Shown piece by piece: positions 24,535-33,068 of a DNA stretch of 64,000 bases. Every line of letters begins with the position of its first letter. Position 1 is the stretch's first letter. The DNA is from Pantoea deleyi (GTDB lineage: Bacteria; Pseudomonadota; Gammaproteobacteria; Enterobacterales; Enterobacteriaceae): positions 2,046,001-2,110,000 of the forward strand of contig NZ_CP071405.1 of assembly GCF_022647325.1 (NCBI RefSeq). Direction: 5' to 3'. Below the pieces are notes generated by a model. That model ran no database searches. It worked only from the letters and a program-made list of their open reading frames with translations, and was not told where the DNA came from. Made by a program: the position numbers and the translations under genes.

Positions 24535-25452
24535 TTAGCCCTGAAGGTGGATCGCCATTCCGTCCCAGCTTACCTCTATTCCCTGCGCCGTCAGGAACTG
24601 ACGCTGCGGTGACTGCTCGTTGAGGATCGGATTGGTGTTGTTAATGTGGATCAGAATTTTACGTTTTGCCGGCAGCGACGCCAGCAGCGCCATCAGCCCC
24701 TGCTCTTCCGCCAGCGCCAGATGGCCCATCGCCTTTCCGGTATTGTGGCCCACGCCGGTGGTCAGCAGCTCATCATCCTGCCAGACGGTACCGTCGATCA
24801 GCAGGCAGTCCGCTTTCTGCAGCCACGGCAGGATCACCGCATCGGGCTCGCCCAGGCCCGGCGCATAGAGCAGCGTCTGGCCATTGGCCTGATTTTCGAT
24901 AAACAGCGCCACGTTGTGGCCCGGCAGCGGCCGGTCGCGATAGGGCGAGTATGGCGGTGCATTGCTGATAATGGGGATCGCGGTGAAGCGCAGATCGCCA
25001 CACACATCCACGCTGAACGGCGTCAGTGGCGCGACAGGCCGGTGCTGCAGACCGCCGTTCCAGTGCGAGAGCATCGGGAAGATCGGGAAGCCGCTGCTGA
25101 GATCGGCATGCACTTCCGGTGTACACCACACCTGATGCGGGCACCCTTCGCGCAGGCTCAGCAGCCCGGTGGTATGGTCGATCTGACTGTCGGTCAGGAT
25201 AATCCCGCCGATCGCCGTGCCGCGCAGTACGCCCTGGCGGGTCAGCTCTGGCGTGTGCAGGATCTGCTGGCTGATATCGGGCGAGGCGTTGCAGAGCACC
25301 CAGTCCGTACCGTTATCGCTGAGGATAATCGACGACTGCGTGCGCGGGCGGGCCTGAATGGTGCCGTTTCGCACACCGTGGCAGTTGGCGCAGTTGCAGT
25401 TCCACTGCGGAAACCCGCCACCCGCGGCTGAACCGAGGATTTTGATAAACAT
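24535..25452 (-). CDS. pqqB: PqqB, metallo-beta-lactamase-fold hydroxylase of PQQ synthesis
   Basis: A 305-residue protein with the PqqB start [19 protein letters not shown], a CxxCxxxR zinc-site region ([12 protein letters not shown]), the MBL-type [15 protein letters not shown], and a C-terminal [12 protein letters not shown]. It hydroxylates the tyrosine-derived part of the precursor. It follows pqqA by 54 bp with a stem-loop in between. Confidence 0.95.
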   Translation of the reverse strand: MFIKILGSAAGGGFPQWNCNCANCHGVRNGTIQARPRTQSSIILSDNGTDWVLCNASPDISQQILHTPELTRQGVLRGTAIGGIILTDSQIDHTTGLLSLREGCPHQVWCTPEVHADLSSGFPIFPMLSHWNGGLQHRPVAPLTPFSVDVCGDLRFTAIPIISNAPPYSPYRDRPLPGHNVALFIENQANGQTLLYAPGLGEPDAVILPWLQKADCLLIDGTVWQDDELLTTGVGHNTGKAMGHLALAEEQGLMALLASLPAKRKILIHINNTNPILNEQSPQRQFLTAQGIEVSWDGMAIHLQG

Positions 25453-25471
25453 AGAGGAAAACCAGAAGTTG

Positions 25472-25500
25472 AAAAAAAATGCCCGCTCAGAGGGCGGGCA
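25472..25500 (-). terminator. Attenuator-like stem-loop between pqqA and pqqB
   Basis: On the minus strand GCCCGC-CCTCTGA-GCGGGC is followed by ATTTTTTTT, six bases after the pqqA stop. A partial terminator here would give more pqqA than pqqBCDEF message, which fits the need for a consumed peptide precursor. Confidence 0.8.
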
Positions 25501-25506
25501 GAACGA

Positions 25507-25578
25507 TTAACGGTTGGAGATGTAGAGAGTCACTTCCAGACCGAGACGCATATCAACGAAAGTTGGTTTTTTCCACAT
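25507..25578 (-). CDS. pqqA: PqqA, 23-residue PQQ precursor peptide
   Basis: The peptide starts MWKKPTFVDMRLGLEV and ends TLYISNR. Glu15 and Tyr19, separated by three residues, are the atoms' source for PQQ. AGAGGAAA lies 8 bases before the ATG. The gene is too short for usual ORF cut-offs but its position ahead of pqqB and the exact Glu-x3-Tyr leave no doubt. Confidence 0.97.
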   Translation of the reverse strand: MWKKPTFVDMRLGLEVTLYISNR

Positions 25579-25603
25579 GAGTTATTTCCTCTTTATTAAC
25601 AGT

Positions 25604-25609
25604 ATATTA
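25604..25609 (-). promoter_or_regulatory. Possible -10 element of the pqqA promoter
   Basis: TAATAT on the minus strand lies 26 bp upstream of the pqqA ATG and matches five of six bases of the -10 hexamer. I find no good -35 at the proper spacing, so an activator may be needed. The 143-bp gap to the dipeptidase gene also has a TGCGCCAATGGCGCG palindrome near 25676. Confidence 0.4.
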
Positions 25610-25721
25610 GCTGCCTGAAATCAGCGTTACCGGCGTTAAATGAGACCGCCATCACAAATTCCAGGCAGATGGTGCGCCAATGGCGCGTCAGGATCAAGCC
25701 CGGAACGTAAGGAAATTGTTA

Positions 25722-26738
25722 TCACAGCCCGGTCAGTCGTAAAACCCGCTGCCAGTTTCCCCATGCCAGTTTCTCTGTCAGTGTCTGATCATAGCCCGCT
25801 TCCTGAAAAGCGGCGAGCAATCGCGGCATTCCGCTGATATCGCCCAGCGCAGCCGGGGGGGTAATGCCGTCAAAATCAGAGCCAAAGGCGACATGGTCAC
25901 TGCCCATTATCGTCAACAGGTGATCATAATGCTTAACAATTTCTGTCAATGGCGTGTCAGCGTCGCGTTTGCCATCGGCGCGGAGAAACGCATTGCCAAA
26001 ATTGATGCCGACCAGACCGCCGCTGTCGCGGATCGCCCGCAGCTGATCGTCGGTCAGGTTGCGCGGCTGCGGACAGAGGGCGTGCGCGTTAGAGTGGCTG
26101 GCAACCAGCGGCCCGCGAAAGAGCCGGGCAGTATCGTGGAACGCCTGCAGGTTCATGTGCGACACATCGATCATCATCTTCAGCTGGCCTGCCTGCTGAA
26201 TCAGCCGTTCACCGGCGGCGGTCAGGCCCGGCCCGGTATCGGGTGAGCCGGGAAAGGTTCCGCTGACGCCCTGGCCAAAGCGGTTAGGCAGATTCCAGAA
26301 CGGCCCGATGCTGCGCACGCCCGCCTGCCAGAAGGCGTGCAGCTGTTCGCCCTCCTCATCCAGCGCATCCGCCCCCTCGATGTGGGCCACCATTGCCAGC
26401 ACGCCAGCGGCGCGGCAGGCGGCGATCTCATCCACGCTGCGGCAGAGGCGTGCCCGGCCGCCCGACTCATCAGCCAACTGCTGCAGGATCTGCAACTGCT
26501 GCCACATAATGGTCAGCGGTTCATAAGGCTCACCGGCGCGGGCGGGCGCGGTCTGCGCAATGTACGCCTGCGGCGGCACAAAAATCGCAAACAGCCCGCC
26601 GCCCAGGCCACCCTGCCGGATGCGCGGAAAATCGAGATGCCCCCGCTCAATCCCCTGATAAAACGCCTGCGCGGGCGCATCGCGATGATGCAGCCAGAGG
26701 TTGAGCAGCAGATCGTTGTGACCGTCAAAAATCAGCAT
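25722..26738 (-). CDS. Renal-dipeptidase-family membrane dipeptidase (M19)
   Basis: A 338-residue M19 peptidase. It begins MLIFDGHNDLLL with the metal-binding His-x-Asp (DGHND), followed by the glutamate in AHIEGADAL, MIDVSHMN, VASHSNAHALCPQPRNLTD and FGSDFDG. The ATG at 26738 is chosen because the family begins exactly before the HxD strand. It lies upstream of pqqA in the same direction. M19 dipeptidases are often found beside pqq genes in enterobacteria, perhaps trimming peptide remains of PqqA; that role is not established. Confidence 0.9.
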   Translation of the reverse strand: MLIFDGHNDLLLNLWLHHRDAPAQAFYQGIERGHLDFPRIRQGGLGGGLFAIFVPPQAYIAQTAPARAGEPYEPLTIMWQQLQILQQLADESGGRARLCRSVDEIAACRAAGVLAMVAHIEGADALDEEGEQLHAFWQAGVRSIGPFWNLPNRFGQGVSGTFPGSPDTGPGLTAAGERLIQQAGQLKMMIDVSHMNLQAFHDTARLFRGPLVASHSNAHALCPQPRNLTDDQLRAIRDSGGLVGINFGNAFLRADGKRDADTPLTEIVKHYDHLLTIMGSDHVAFGSDFDGITPPAALGDISGMPRLLAAFQEAGYDQTLTEKLAWGNWQRVLRLTGL

Positions 26739-27118
26739 AAAAGTCCACCCGGATAAACAGCCGACCATGCTAACCCTGCCCGGCGGATTCATCAAACGTC
26801 GCCGCACGCCGCGTGTTGTTCTGTATGCTTCTGTGCGCATTGAGGTCGCCCGATACTGGATCTGCGAATAATTCTGGTGATGTTTAAACCCGCACGAGAG
26901 AGAGTTGTCCTGCACGGCTCTATTCATAAAGCAGGTATTGAGATGAAGGAATTAAAGTCCGAAGGTAATTTATTTCCGGACCTGAAACTGATCTCAGTCC
27001 GTACCATAGAACTTTATATTTGCCTTTGCGTAACGATGTAAAATTATTTATCTTTGTTTCAGGTTCTGGCTTATCAGAATCCATCCTTTTGGCACTAAAA
27101 CTGATGGAGCACGGAAGC
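26739..27118. other. AT-rich 380-bp region upstream of the candidate effector gene
   Basis: Base composition drops sharply to AT-rich from about 26,930 onward, marking the left edge of the accessory insert. A 32-codon frame starts at 26943 (MKELKSEGNLF...) without a clear ribosome-binding sequence; I do not call it. No repeat or integrase is visible. Confidence 0.5.
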
Positions 27119-28129
27119 ATGTCGCGTAACTTAGCCCCAGGATATTGTATAGTGCAAACAGCGGGTAGTCTGGAATATCAGGCAAGAGAACTCTTCAGGG
27201 ATGTCCGTTCCCCAGCCGCCAGTCTCTTTATGAAACTCAATGCGGACACTCCTTATCTGAAACCCGGGCAAATTCTGATTGTTGCTGACACTGAGACCCC
27301 AGCCCCTCTGACAATAAAGATACTGACGATACTCCGACAGGCAAAAAACAAGACCAATGCGGCTTTTACAGGCATCAACAGCGATGACGCCAGTTTCTTG
27401 CAAAAACATTACGGAACGATTGCTGCGTTGACGGGTGCAGGGGACAAGATTTTCAGCACTGCAGGTGATGCCGGTGAAAAGTATTTTAATGCTATTGAGC
27501 AGACACTAAAAAAAATTGAAGTCAGCTATCAGAATCAATTTCGTACCCAGGGTACGTTGATCGGCCAGCAGTTCTTTGTGGAGCGCAAAGAGCTGTTACA
27601 TCAGTTAAAAGAATTAGTTAACAAACCGCTATTAAAATCCCTCAGTCGGAATATCGTCAAATTCCAGAATTATGAGAACATGAAACGGGCGTTAAACCTC
27701 TCGAGCCGTTCGATTGTTCATGAGTGGTCCACTGCGGGGATAAGCGGTATTCCGGGCTATTCATATTATGTCGGTAATGCGGCCAGGGCGGCTCGATTCC
27801 TGAAGGCTGGAGGATATATCGGTATTGGATTTGCTTTTGCCGGAACAAGTAACGATGTCGTTAATGCCTGTTTAAAAGGACGTGAAAATGAGTGTGGTAA
27901 AATTGCGGTAAGAGACTACACAAAGTTTGCTGTTGGTACGGGTAGTGCGATGTTTATCGGAGCATGGGGAGGTTCTGCCGGGCTATTGGGGTGTGCAGCA
28001 ATAGGCATAGCCACCGCAGGTGCAGGAGGCGTAGCGTGTGCAGCTGTAGGCTCCATGGTCGGCGGTTATATCGGTAGTACAGCCGGCGAAAAAACGGTGG
28101 ATTATTTAATGGGGTTTACAGGTGACTGA
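27119..28129 (+). CDS. Candidate secreted membrane-active toxin with LysM-like N-terminus and glycine-zipper C-terminus
   Basis: A 336-residue protein. Residues 6-55 resemble a LysM-type domain (GYCIVQTAGSLEYQARELF ... YLKPGQILIVAD). A charged helical middle follows. From about residue 230 to the end come long glycine/alanine-rich hydrophobic segments (VGTGSAMFIGAWGGSAGLLG, GAGGVACAAVGSMVGGYIGS) of the glycine-zipper kind seen in membrane-inserting effectors. There is no signal peptide. The ATG at 27119 follows GGAGCACGGAAG. It overlaps the next small membrane-protein gene by 8 bp, as effector and immunity genes do. No secretion genes are in the window. A type VI secretion cargo is the favoured reading; it is inference, and a plain envelope protein is possible. 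Confidence 0.6.
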   Translation: MSRNLAPGYCIVQTAGSLEYQARELFRDVRSPAASLFMKLNADTPYLKPGQILIVADTETPAPLTIKILTILRQAKNKTNAAFTGINSDDASFLQKHYGTIAALTGAGDKIFSTAGDAGEKYFNAIEQTLKKIEVSYQNQFRTQGTLIGQQFFVERKELLHQLKELVNKPLLKSLSRNIVKFQNYENMKRALNLSSRSIVHEWSTAGISGIPGYSYYVGNAARAARFLKAGGYIGIGFAFAGTSNDVVNACLKGRENECGKIAVRDYTKFAVGTGSAMFIGAWGGSAGLLGCAAIGIATAGAGGVACAAVGSMVGGYIGSTAGEKTVDYLMGFTGD

Positions 28130-28517
28130 ATTTTACATTTCAAGAATGGGTTTAATCTTTGCCCTTTCAGGTAGTGCAATAATTTTTATTTCTTTCTTTT
28201 TTTATGCTTATCACAAAAAAGAATATGAAAAAATAACTTCACTGTTTCTGGAGCGATATCAATTCCCCCCGCCCTATTCTTTTTATCACATGGTTGGTTT
28301 TTTTGGTGTCTACCAGGTATGCAGATTTTTTATTAATTTAAACAAAAAAAAGAAAATGCGCTTTTTTAGCTATCCTAATCCTGCTTATTCTTTTTTCAGT
28401 GATAACAACCTGACAGTAAGCAACTGGATGATAATTTTCTCACGTTTGTGGATGTCCGCTGGCCTTTGCTACCTTATAACGGCATTAACTGTTTTAATTT
28501 TGAGCATTATACGGTGA
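28122..28517 (+). CDS. Small membrane protein, candidate immunity protein
   Basis: A 131-residue protein with three predicted membrane helices (IFALSGSAIIFISFFFYAY, a middle one near YHMVGFFGVYQVCRFFI, and LCYLITALTVLILSII) and a basic loop KKKKMR. GTG at 28122 overlaps the upstream stop codon; the next ATG at 28146 lacks a ribosome-binding sequence. Immunity proteins to membrane-acting toxins are commonly small multi-helix membrane proteins encoded directly downstream. I do not recognise the family. Very AT-rich compared with its surroundings. Confidence 0.6.
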   Translation: MTEFYISRMGLIFALSGSAIIFISFFFYAYHKKEYEKITSLFLERYQFPPPYSFYHMVGFFGVYQVCRFFINLNKKKKMRFFSYPNPAYSFFSDNNLTVSNWMIIFSRLWMSAGLCYLITALTVLILSIIR

Positions 28518-28540
28518 AATCTGAAAGGCTCGCGATCCCA

Positions 28541-28568
28541 TAATAAGCCCACAAAGTGGGCGTATTAC
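28541..28568 (+). terminator. Stem-loop after the candidate immunity gene
   Basis: GCCCAC-AAA-GTGGGC with flanking AATA/TATT pairing makes a stem about 25 bp after the stop codon. It has no long T tract, so termination strength is uncertain. Confidence 0.45.
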
Positions 28569-28579
28569 TTGAACGATAC

Positions 28580-28783
28580 TCACAATCTCCAGCCCCCGAT
28601 CTGACATCCAGGTGCTGGCCTGAGCACCTCCCCGGCCGTATGAGCTTTTGTAAAAATACCTGTTAAACGCGTGACAGGAGCGAAAACTTTACGATGATGC
28701 CAGGGTTCGCTGGCACCGTGCGGATAATCGTGCGCCAGCGGCACCAGCGGACGCAACTGAAACGCAATGGGTTGCTGGCTCAT
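28580..28783 (-). pseudogene. Truncated AraC-family regulator (N-terminal cupin fragment)
   Basis: The frame starts MSQQPIAFQLRPLVPLAHDY and continues PHGASEPWHHRK, which looks like the beginning of an AraC-type sensor with a cupin arm (typically ...AHDYPxGxxxPWHxHxxxQLLYA). After HHR (about 28,684) the expected QLLYA continuation is replaced by unrelated sequence and a stop at 28580. The ATG overlaps the stop of the oxidoreductase gene, as an intact downstream gene would. The break coincides with the edge of the AT-rich insert. Confidence 0.6.
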
Positions 28784-29640
28784 TGCGCCCCAAGGTAGCG
28801 GTAGATTACCGCCAGATCCTCTTCACCGTGTCCGGCCTCCACCGCCTGCTCCCAGAGCCGGGCGATGTTGTCCAGCGCCGGCAGCGGGGTCTCTGCCGCA
28901 TCCAGCGCCAGCCGCGCATCCTTCAGCGCCCAGACCAGATGCATCTGCGGCGTGTAGTCGTCGCTGGCAATCATCCCGAGCTTCATTTTCGCATACGGCG
29001 CGGCCAGCGGACCGCCCTCCAGTACCTGCCAGAGATCGTCAGTGGAGAAGCCAAACTGATCCGCCAGCCGGGTACTCTCAGCCAGGCTCTGCATCAGGCC
29101 AATCAGCCAGCTGTTGATCACCAGCTTCATCCGGGTGCTTTTTCCCGCTTCGCCCAGCCACTTCGTGCCTTTACTGATGGCGGCGAACACCGCTTCTGCC
29201 GCCTGTGCCCGGCTCTGGTCACCGCTGGCCAGCACCAGAATCTGCGCGTTCTCCGCAGGTGCTTTGGTGCCGGAAACCGGGGCGTCGATCAGCAGCAGAT
29301 CGGGCCGCTGATCGGCGAAAAAGGCGATCAGCGCGTCGGTTTTTTCAACCCCGATGGTACCCATCTGGCACAGGGTTGCCCCCTGTTTAAAGGCCGCTTT
29401 CGCCTGATGCAGCACCTGCTCCGTGGTGTCACCGTCGGCGAGCATGGCGATCACCACATCCGCATCACGCACCGCCTCTTCAGGTGAATCAGCCAGCGTT
29501 AAACCGGCATCCAGCAGATCCTCGCCGCGTGCGCGGGTGCGGTTCCAGCCGTGCACGCGAAAGCCCTTTTTCAGCAGGTTGGCGGCAAATGCGTGCCCCA
29601 TTGCACCTAATCCCAGAACCGCGACTTCAGGTTGTTTCAT
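28780..29640 (-). CDS. NAD(P)-dependent oxidoreductase, 3-hydroxyisobutyrate dehydrogenase family
   Basis: A 286-residue beta-hydroxyacid dehydrogenase. The nucleotide-binding GLGAMGHAFAANLLKKG is at the N-terminus, the substrate motif DAPVSGTKAPAE at about 120, and the catalytic lysine region GEAGKSTRMKLVINSW at about 165. The ATG at 29640 follows GGGAGT. Which hydroxyacid it uses is unknown. The truncated AraC gene behind it may have been its regulator or partner. Confidence 0.88.
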   Translation of the reverse strand: MKQPEVAVLGLGAMGHAFAANLLKKGFRVHGWNRTRARGEDLLDAGLTLADSPEEAVRDADVVIAMLADGDTTEQVLHQAKAAFKQGATLCQMGTIGVEKTDALIAFFADQRPDLLLIDAPVSGTKAPAENAQILVLASGDQSRAQAAEAVFAAISKGTKWLGEAGKSTRMKLVINSWLIGLMQSLAESTRLADQFGFSTDDLWQVLEGGPLAAPYAKMKLGMIASDDYTPQMHLVWALKDARLALDAAETPLPALDNIARLWEQAVEAGHGEEDLAVIYRYLGAQ

Positions 29641-29835
29641 GCTGACTCCCGTAAGTTGTTTGCTGGCATCCAATCAGATCGGACGCGTGGTTACTGCAAA
29701 AGATGGATTCCAGCCTGGCGGTAAACGGTGAAAAAATCCAGCCCGAAACGGTATACCCCGGCGCATCAAACCCTTACCATACCCGGCGATTGTTCCGGTT
29801 GGTTCATTACCGCTCTTTTTTTCAGGCCACTTATA

Positions 29836-31956
29836 ATGAAAATAATCTCTCTGCGACGGGCCACGCTGCTGATGCTGCCCGCACTCTTACCGCTGTCGCT
29901 GCAGGCGGCGGATGATAACAATACCCTGGTCGTCACGGCTGCCCCGCCGGAAAACGGGCTTAACGAACTCGACACCCCGGCGGCCCTGAGCGTGGTCAGC
30001 GGGGACGATATGCGTCAGGCCGCACCGCGCGTTAACCTGTCGGAAAACCTCAGCGGCGTGCCGGGTCTGCAGATCCAGAACCGCCAGAACTACGCCCAGG
30101 ATCTGCAACTGTCGATGCGCGGCTTTGGCTCGCGTTCAACCTACGGCGTGCGCGGTTTACGCATCTACGTGGATGGCATCCCGGCCACCATGCCGGATGG
30201 CCAGGCGCAGACCTCCAACATCGACATCGGCTCGATCGATCACGTCGAAGTCCTGCGCGGCCCCTTTTCGGCGCTCTATGGCAACGCCTCAGGCGGCGTC
30301 ATCAACGTGACGACCCAGCAGGGTCAGCAGCCCCCCACACTCGAATACAGCAGCTGGTACGGCAGCTACGGCAGCTGGCGCAACAGCGTCAAAGCCAGCG
30401 GCGCGACCGGCGATGGCACTCACGCCGGCGATGTGAACTACACGGTGTCGGCCTCGCGCTTTACCACGCACGGCTACCGGGATCACAGCGCCGCGCAGAA
30501 GAACCTTGGTAATGCCCGGCTCGGCGTGCGAATTGATGATGTCAGCACCCTGACCCTGCTGTTTAACAGCGTGCACATTGAGGCGCAGGATCCGGGCGGA
30601 TTAACCGAGGCGCAGTGGCGTGACAACCCGCGCCAGGTGGTGAGTAACGTTTCGCTCTATAACACCCGCAAAACGGTGGATCAGACTCAGGGCGGCCTGC
30701 GCTATCAGCGTCAGATGAGTGAGAACGACGACCTCAGCGTCATGCTCTACGCGGGCATGCGCGAAACCACGCAGTTCCAGTCGATTCCCGCCGCCGTTCA
30801 GCGCAACCCTGCACATCCTGGTGGCGTGATCGCCCTGACCCGTCACTATCAGGGTGTGAACAGCCGCTGGACCCATCGCGATACGCTGCTGTCGGTTCCG
30901 GTGGCGGTGACCGCCGGACTTGATTACGAAACCATGAGCGAACGGCGTAAGGGCTATGAAAACTTCACCGTCAGCAACGGGGTGACGCAGTTGGGCGAAC
31001 AGGGCAACCTGCGCCGCAACGAACGCAACCTGATGTGGACGCTGGATCCCTATCTCCAGACCGGCTGGCAGCTGACGGACAACCTCTCGCTGGATGCCGG
31101 TGTGCGCTTCAGCACCGTGAACTTTGACTCCAATGACTTCTATATCCGGCCCGGGAACGGCGACGACAGCGGCGAGGCGCGCTATCACAAGTGGCTGCCC
31201 GCGGCGGCGCTGAAGTACGCCTTTGATCCGAGCTGGAATGCGTGGATCTCCGCCGGACGCGGCTTTGAGACCCCGACCATCAACGAGCTGTCTTACCGTT
31301 CAGACAATGCCACGGGCCTCAATCTGGGTCTGAAACCCGCCACCAGCGACACGCTGGAGATTGGCAGTAAGAAACGCATCGGTAACGGGCTGGTCAGTGC
31401 CGCACTGTTCCAGACTGATACCCGCGATGAGATTGTGGCGGATGCCAGCAGCGGCGGACGGACCACCTATAAGAATGCCGGTCAGACCCGCCGTCGCGGC
31501 CTGGAGCTGAGTCTGGACCAGCAGTTTGCCTGGGACTGGCGGCTGAAGATGGCCTACACCCTGTTGGATGCACGTTATCGCAGCAACGCCTGCAGCAATG
31601 AGAGCTGCGACGGCAACCGCATCCCGGGCATCGCCCGCAATATGGTCTACGCCGGGCTGGGTTATCTGCCAGAGACGGGTTTCTATGCGGGCAGCGAGGT
31701 GCGCTATCTGAGCCAGATCGCCGCAGAAGATCAGAACCGGGTCAACACGCCCTCCTACACCGTGGCCGCGCTGAACAGTGGGTACAAATGGGAGGTGGAG
31801 AACTGGACGCTGGATCTGTTTGGCCGCGTCGATAACCTGTTTGACCGCCACTATGTGGGGTCGGTGATCGTGAATGAGAGCAACGGTCGCTATTTCGAAT
31901 CGGCGCCGGGCCGCAACTACAGCGTGGGCCTGACGCTGGGTTACGCCTTCCGGTAA
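29836..31956 (+). CDS. pqqU: PqqU (YncD), TonB-dependent PQQ receptor
   Basis: A 706-residue outer-membrane TonB-dependent receptor closely resembling E. coli YncD, now known as the PQQ importer PqqU. Shared stretches include ENLSGVPGLQIQNRQNYAQD, IYVDGIPATMPDGQAQTSN, RGPFSALYGNASGGVINVTT and the C-terminal VDNLFDRHYVGSVIVNES. The signal peptide ends SLQAA. A plug domain is followed by a 22-strand barrel. I choose the ATG at 29836; a longer frame has an unlike N-terminus. Together with the pqq operon it indicates both synthesis and recapture of PQQ. Confidence 0.92.
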   Translation: MKIISLRRATLLMLPALLPLSLQAADDNNTLVVTAAPPENGLNELDTPAALSVVSGDDMRQAAPRVNLSENLSGVPGLQIQNRQNYAQDLQLSMRGFGSRSTYGVRGLRIYVDGIPATMPDGQAQTSNIDIGSIDHVEVLRGPFSALYGNASGGVINVTTQQGQQPPTLEYSSWYGSYGSWRNSVKASGATGDGTHAGDVNYTVSASRFTTHGYRDHSAAQKNLGNARLGVRIDDVSTLTLLFNSVHIEAQDPGGLTEAQWRDNPRQVVSNVSLYNTRKTVDQTQGGLRYQRQMSENDDLSVMLYAGMRETTQFQSIPAAVQRNPAHPGGVIALTRHYQGVNSRWTHRDTLLSVPVAVTAGLDYETMSERRKGYENFTVSNGVTQLGEQGNLRRNERNLMWTLDPYLQTGWQLTDNLSLDAGVRFSTVNFDSNDFYIRPGNGDDSGEARYHKWLPAAALKYAFDPSWNAWISAGRGFETPTINELSYRSDNATGLNLGLKPATSDTLEIGSKKRIGNGLVSAALFQTDTRDEIVADASSGGRTTYKNAGQTRRRGLELSLDQQFAWDWRLKMAYTLLDARYRSNACSNESCDGNRIPGIARNMVYAGLGYLPETGFYAGSEVRYLSQIAAEDQNRVNTPSYTVAALNSGYKWEVENWTLDLFGRVDNLFDRHYVGSVIVNESNGRYFESAPGRNYSVGLTLGYAFR

Positions 31957-31961
31957 AACGT

Positions 31962-31990
31962 TGCCGGGCCACCCCAGAGGCGGCCCGGCA
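31962..31990. terminator. Stem-loop between pqqU and the isochorismatase gene
   Basis: TGCCGGGCC and GGCCCGGCA form a nine-pair GC stem between convergent genes. The tails have only short T runs (CGTTTT on the minus strand). Confidence 0.6.
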
Positions 31991-32000
31991 CGCATCATTA

Positions 32001-32561
32001 TCAGCCGCGCGAGGTCAGCTGTGCCACGATCGCTTCACTGCTGCCGGTTTCACCCAGGCGTGGGAAGATCAGGCTGATGCTGTTGTGATGCGTATCGGCG
32101 TTAAGATCGGTCATCGCATCCGTGGCTAACGTGACGTTGTAACCTAATTCATACGCCTGACGGGCCGTAGATTCGACGCCGATGCTGGTCGCAATCCCGC
32201 AGATTACCACCTGCGTAACGCCCCGGGCCTGCAGCGCATCATGCAGCGCGGTGCCGTGAAACGCACCCCAGGTTTTCTTGGTTACGGTCAGGTCATCCTG
32301 CTGCGGCGTCATCGCCGGCACCAGCGTGGCCCAGTCGGCAGGCAGTTCGCCGCTGTGACGTCCCTGCTCATTGCGGCCGGGTGCAGCACCGGCCACGTTC
32401 ACCAGCACCACCGGCATCTGGTGCGCGCGGAAGGCCGCTGCCAGTGCGGCACAACGTTCGATCACCGGCTCTGGCGCATGCACCAGCGGCAGCGCCACGA
32501 TGCCATGTTGCAGGTCGATAACAATCAGCGCAGTTTTTGCATCAAGTGTGGTTACAGCCAT
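32001..32561 (-). CDS. Isochorismatase-family cysteine hydrolase
   Basis: A 186-residue isochorismatase-like hydrolase. The catalytic triad is visible: Asp in ALIVIDLQHGI, Lys in VTKKTWGAF, and Cys in VVICGIATSIGVESTARQA. Members hydrolyse isochorismate, nicotinamide, ureido or N-carbamoyl compounds; nothing here selects one. It follows a MarR gene by 15 bp and is probably under its control. Confidence 0.88.
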   Translation of the reverse strand: MAVTTLDAKTALIVIDLQHGIVALPLVHAPEPVIERCAALAAAFRAHQMPVVLVNVAGAAPGRNEQGRHSGELPADWATLVPAMTPQQDDLTVTKKTWGAFHGTALHDALQARGVTQVVICGIATSIGVESTARQAYELGYNVTLATDAMTDLNADTHHNSISLIFPRLGETGSSEAIVAQLTSRG

Positions 32562-32576
32562 GTTGGATCCTCAGGG

Positions 32577-33002
32577 TTAATCGTCAGCGAGTCGTTGCAG
32601 CAGAGGGAGAACGTCGGTCAGTTGCTGCTGTTCTGCCGGGCTCAGCCGGGCCGCCAGCGTCCGCACCAGCCAGTCTTCACGCATCGCCCGGCTCGACGTA
32701 ATCACCGCCAGGCTCGCCGGTGTCGGAAAATAGCGCGTTTTGCGGCCATCATGGGGATCGGGTTCGCCGGTCACCAGGCCCGACGCCAGTAATCCGGCGA
32801 CGGTCGCGCCCATCGACTGGGTCCGGACGCCCTCAGCCGCAGCCAGTTGCGTGACCGTCATCGCCCCGTCGCGCACCAGATGGCCGAGCACCGCTACCTG
32901 TGACCAGGTCAGCTCGCCGGGCGGTGCCGACTCGCGCAGGCGTCGCGCCAGCTTACCCACCAGCATCCGCAGCGTGGCGGCGGAATCAGTCAGATCGCTC
33001 AT
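32577..33002 (-). CDS. MarR-family transcriptional regulator
   Basis: A 141-residue MarR protein. The winged helix is around LTWSQVAVLGHLVRDGAMTVTQLAAAEGVRTQSMGATVAGLLASGLV and the wing ends in PDPHDGRKTRYFPT, the conserved DxR wing. It is first in a two-gene unit with the hydrolase. Self-regulation and control of the hydrolase are likely. Confidence 0.88.
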   Translation of the reverse strand: MSDLTDSAATLRMLVGKLARRLRESAPPGELTWSQVAVLGHLVRDGAMTVTQLAAAEGVRTQSMGATVAGLLASGLVTGEPDPHDGRKTRYFPTPASLAVITSSRAMREDWLVRTLAARLSPAEQQQLTDVLPLLQRLADD

Positions 33003-33068
33003 TGTCCCTCTCTGTTAACCGGCAAAAGTATAGAGATACGAAGGTAAACTGTGTAGTTTGCGCCCGTA

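Noticed and set aside
26943..27041. A 32-codon frame at the left edge of the AT-rich insert
   Set aside because: It has no clear ribosome-binding sequence or similarity and may be chance in AT-rich DNA.
29831..29850. ATAATGAAAATAATCTC near the pqqU start as a Fur box
   Set aside because: Only about 11 of 19 positions match and it overlaps the start codon, so it is not convincing.
32128..32150. GACGTTGTAACCTAA inside the isochorismatase gene, resembling a Ter core
   Set aside because: The GTTGTAAC core is followed by CTAA, not TA, the 5' flank does not fit, and the site is within a coding region; probably chance.
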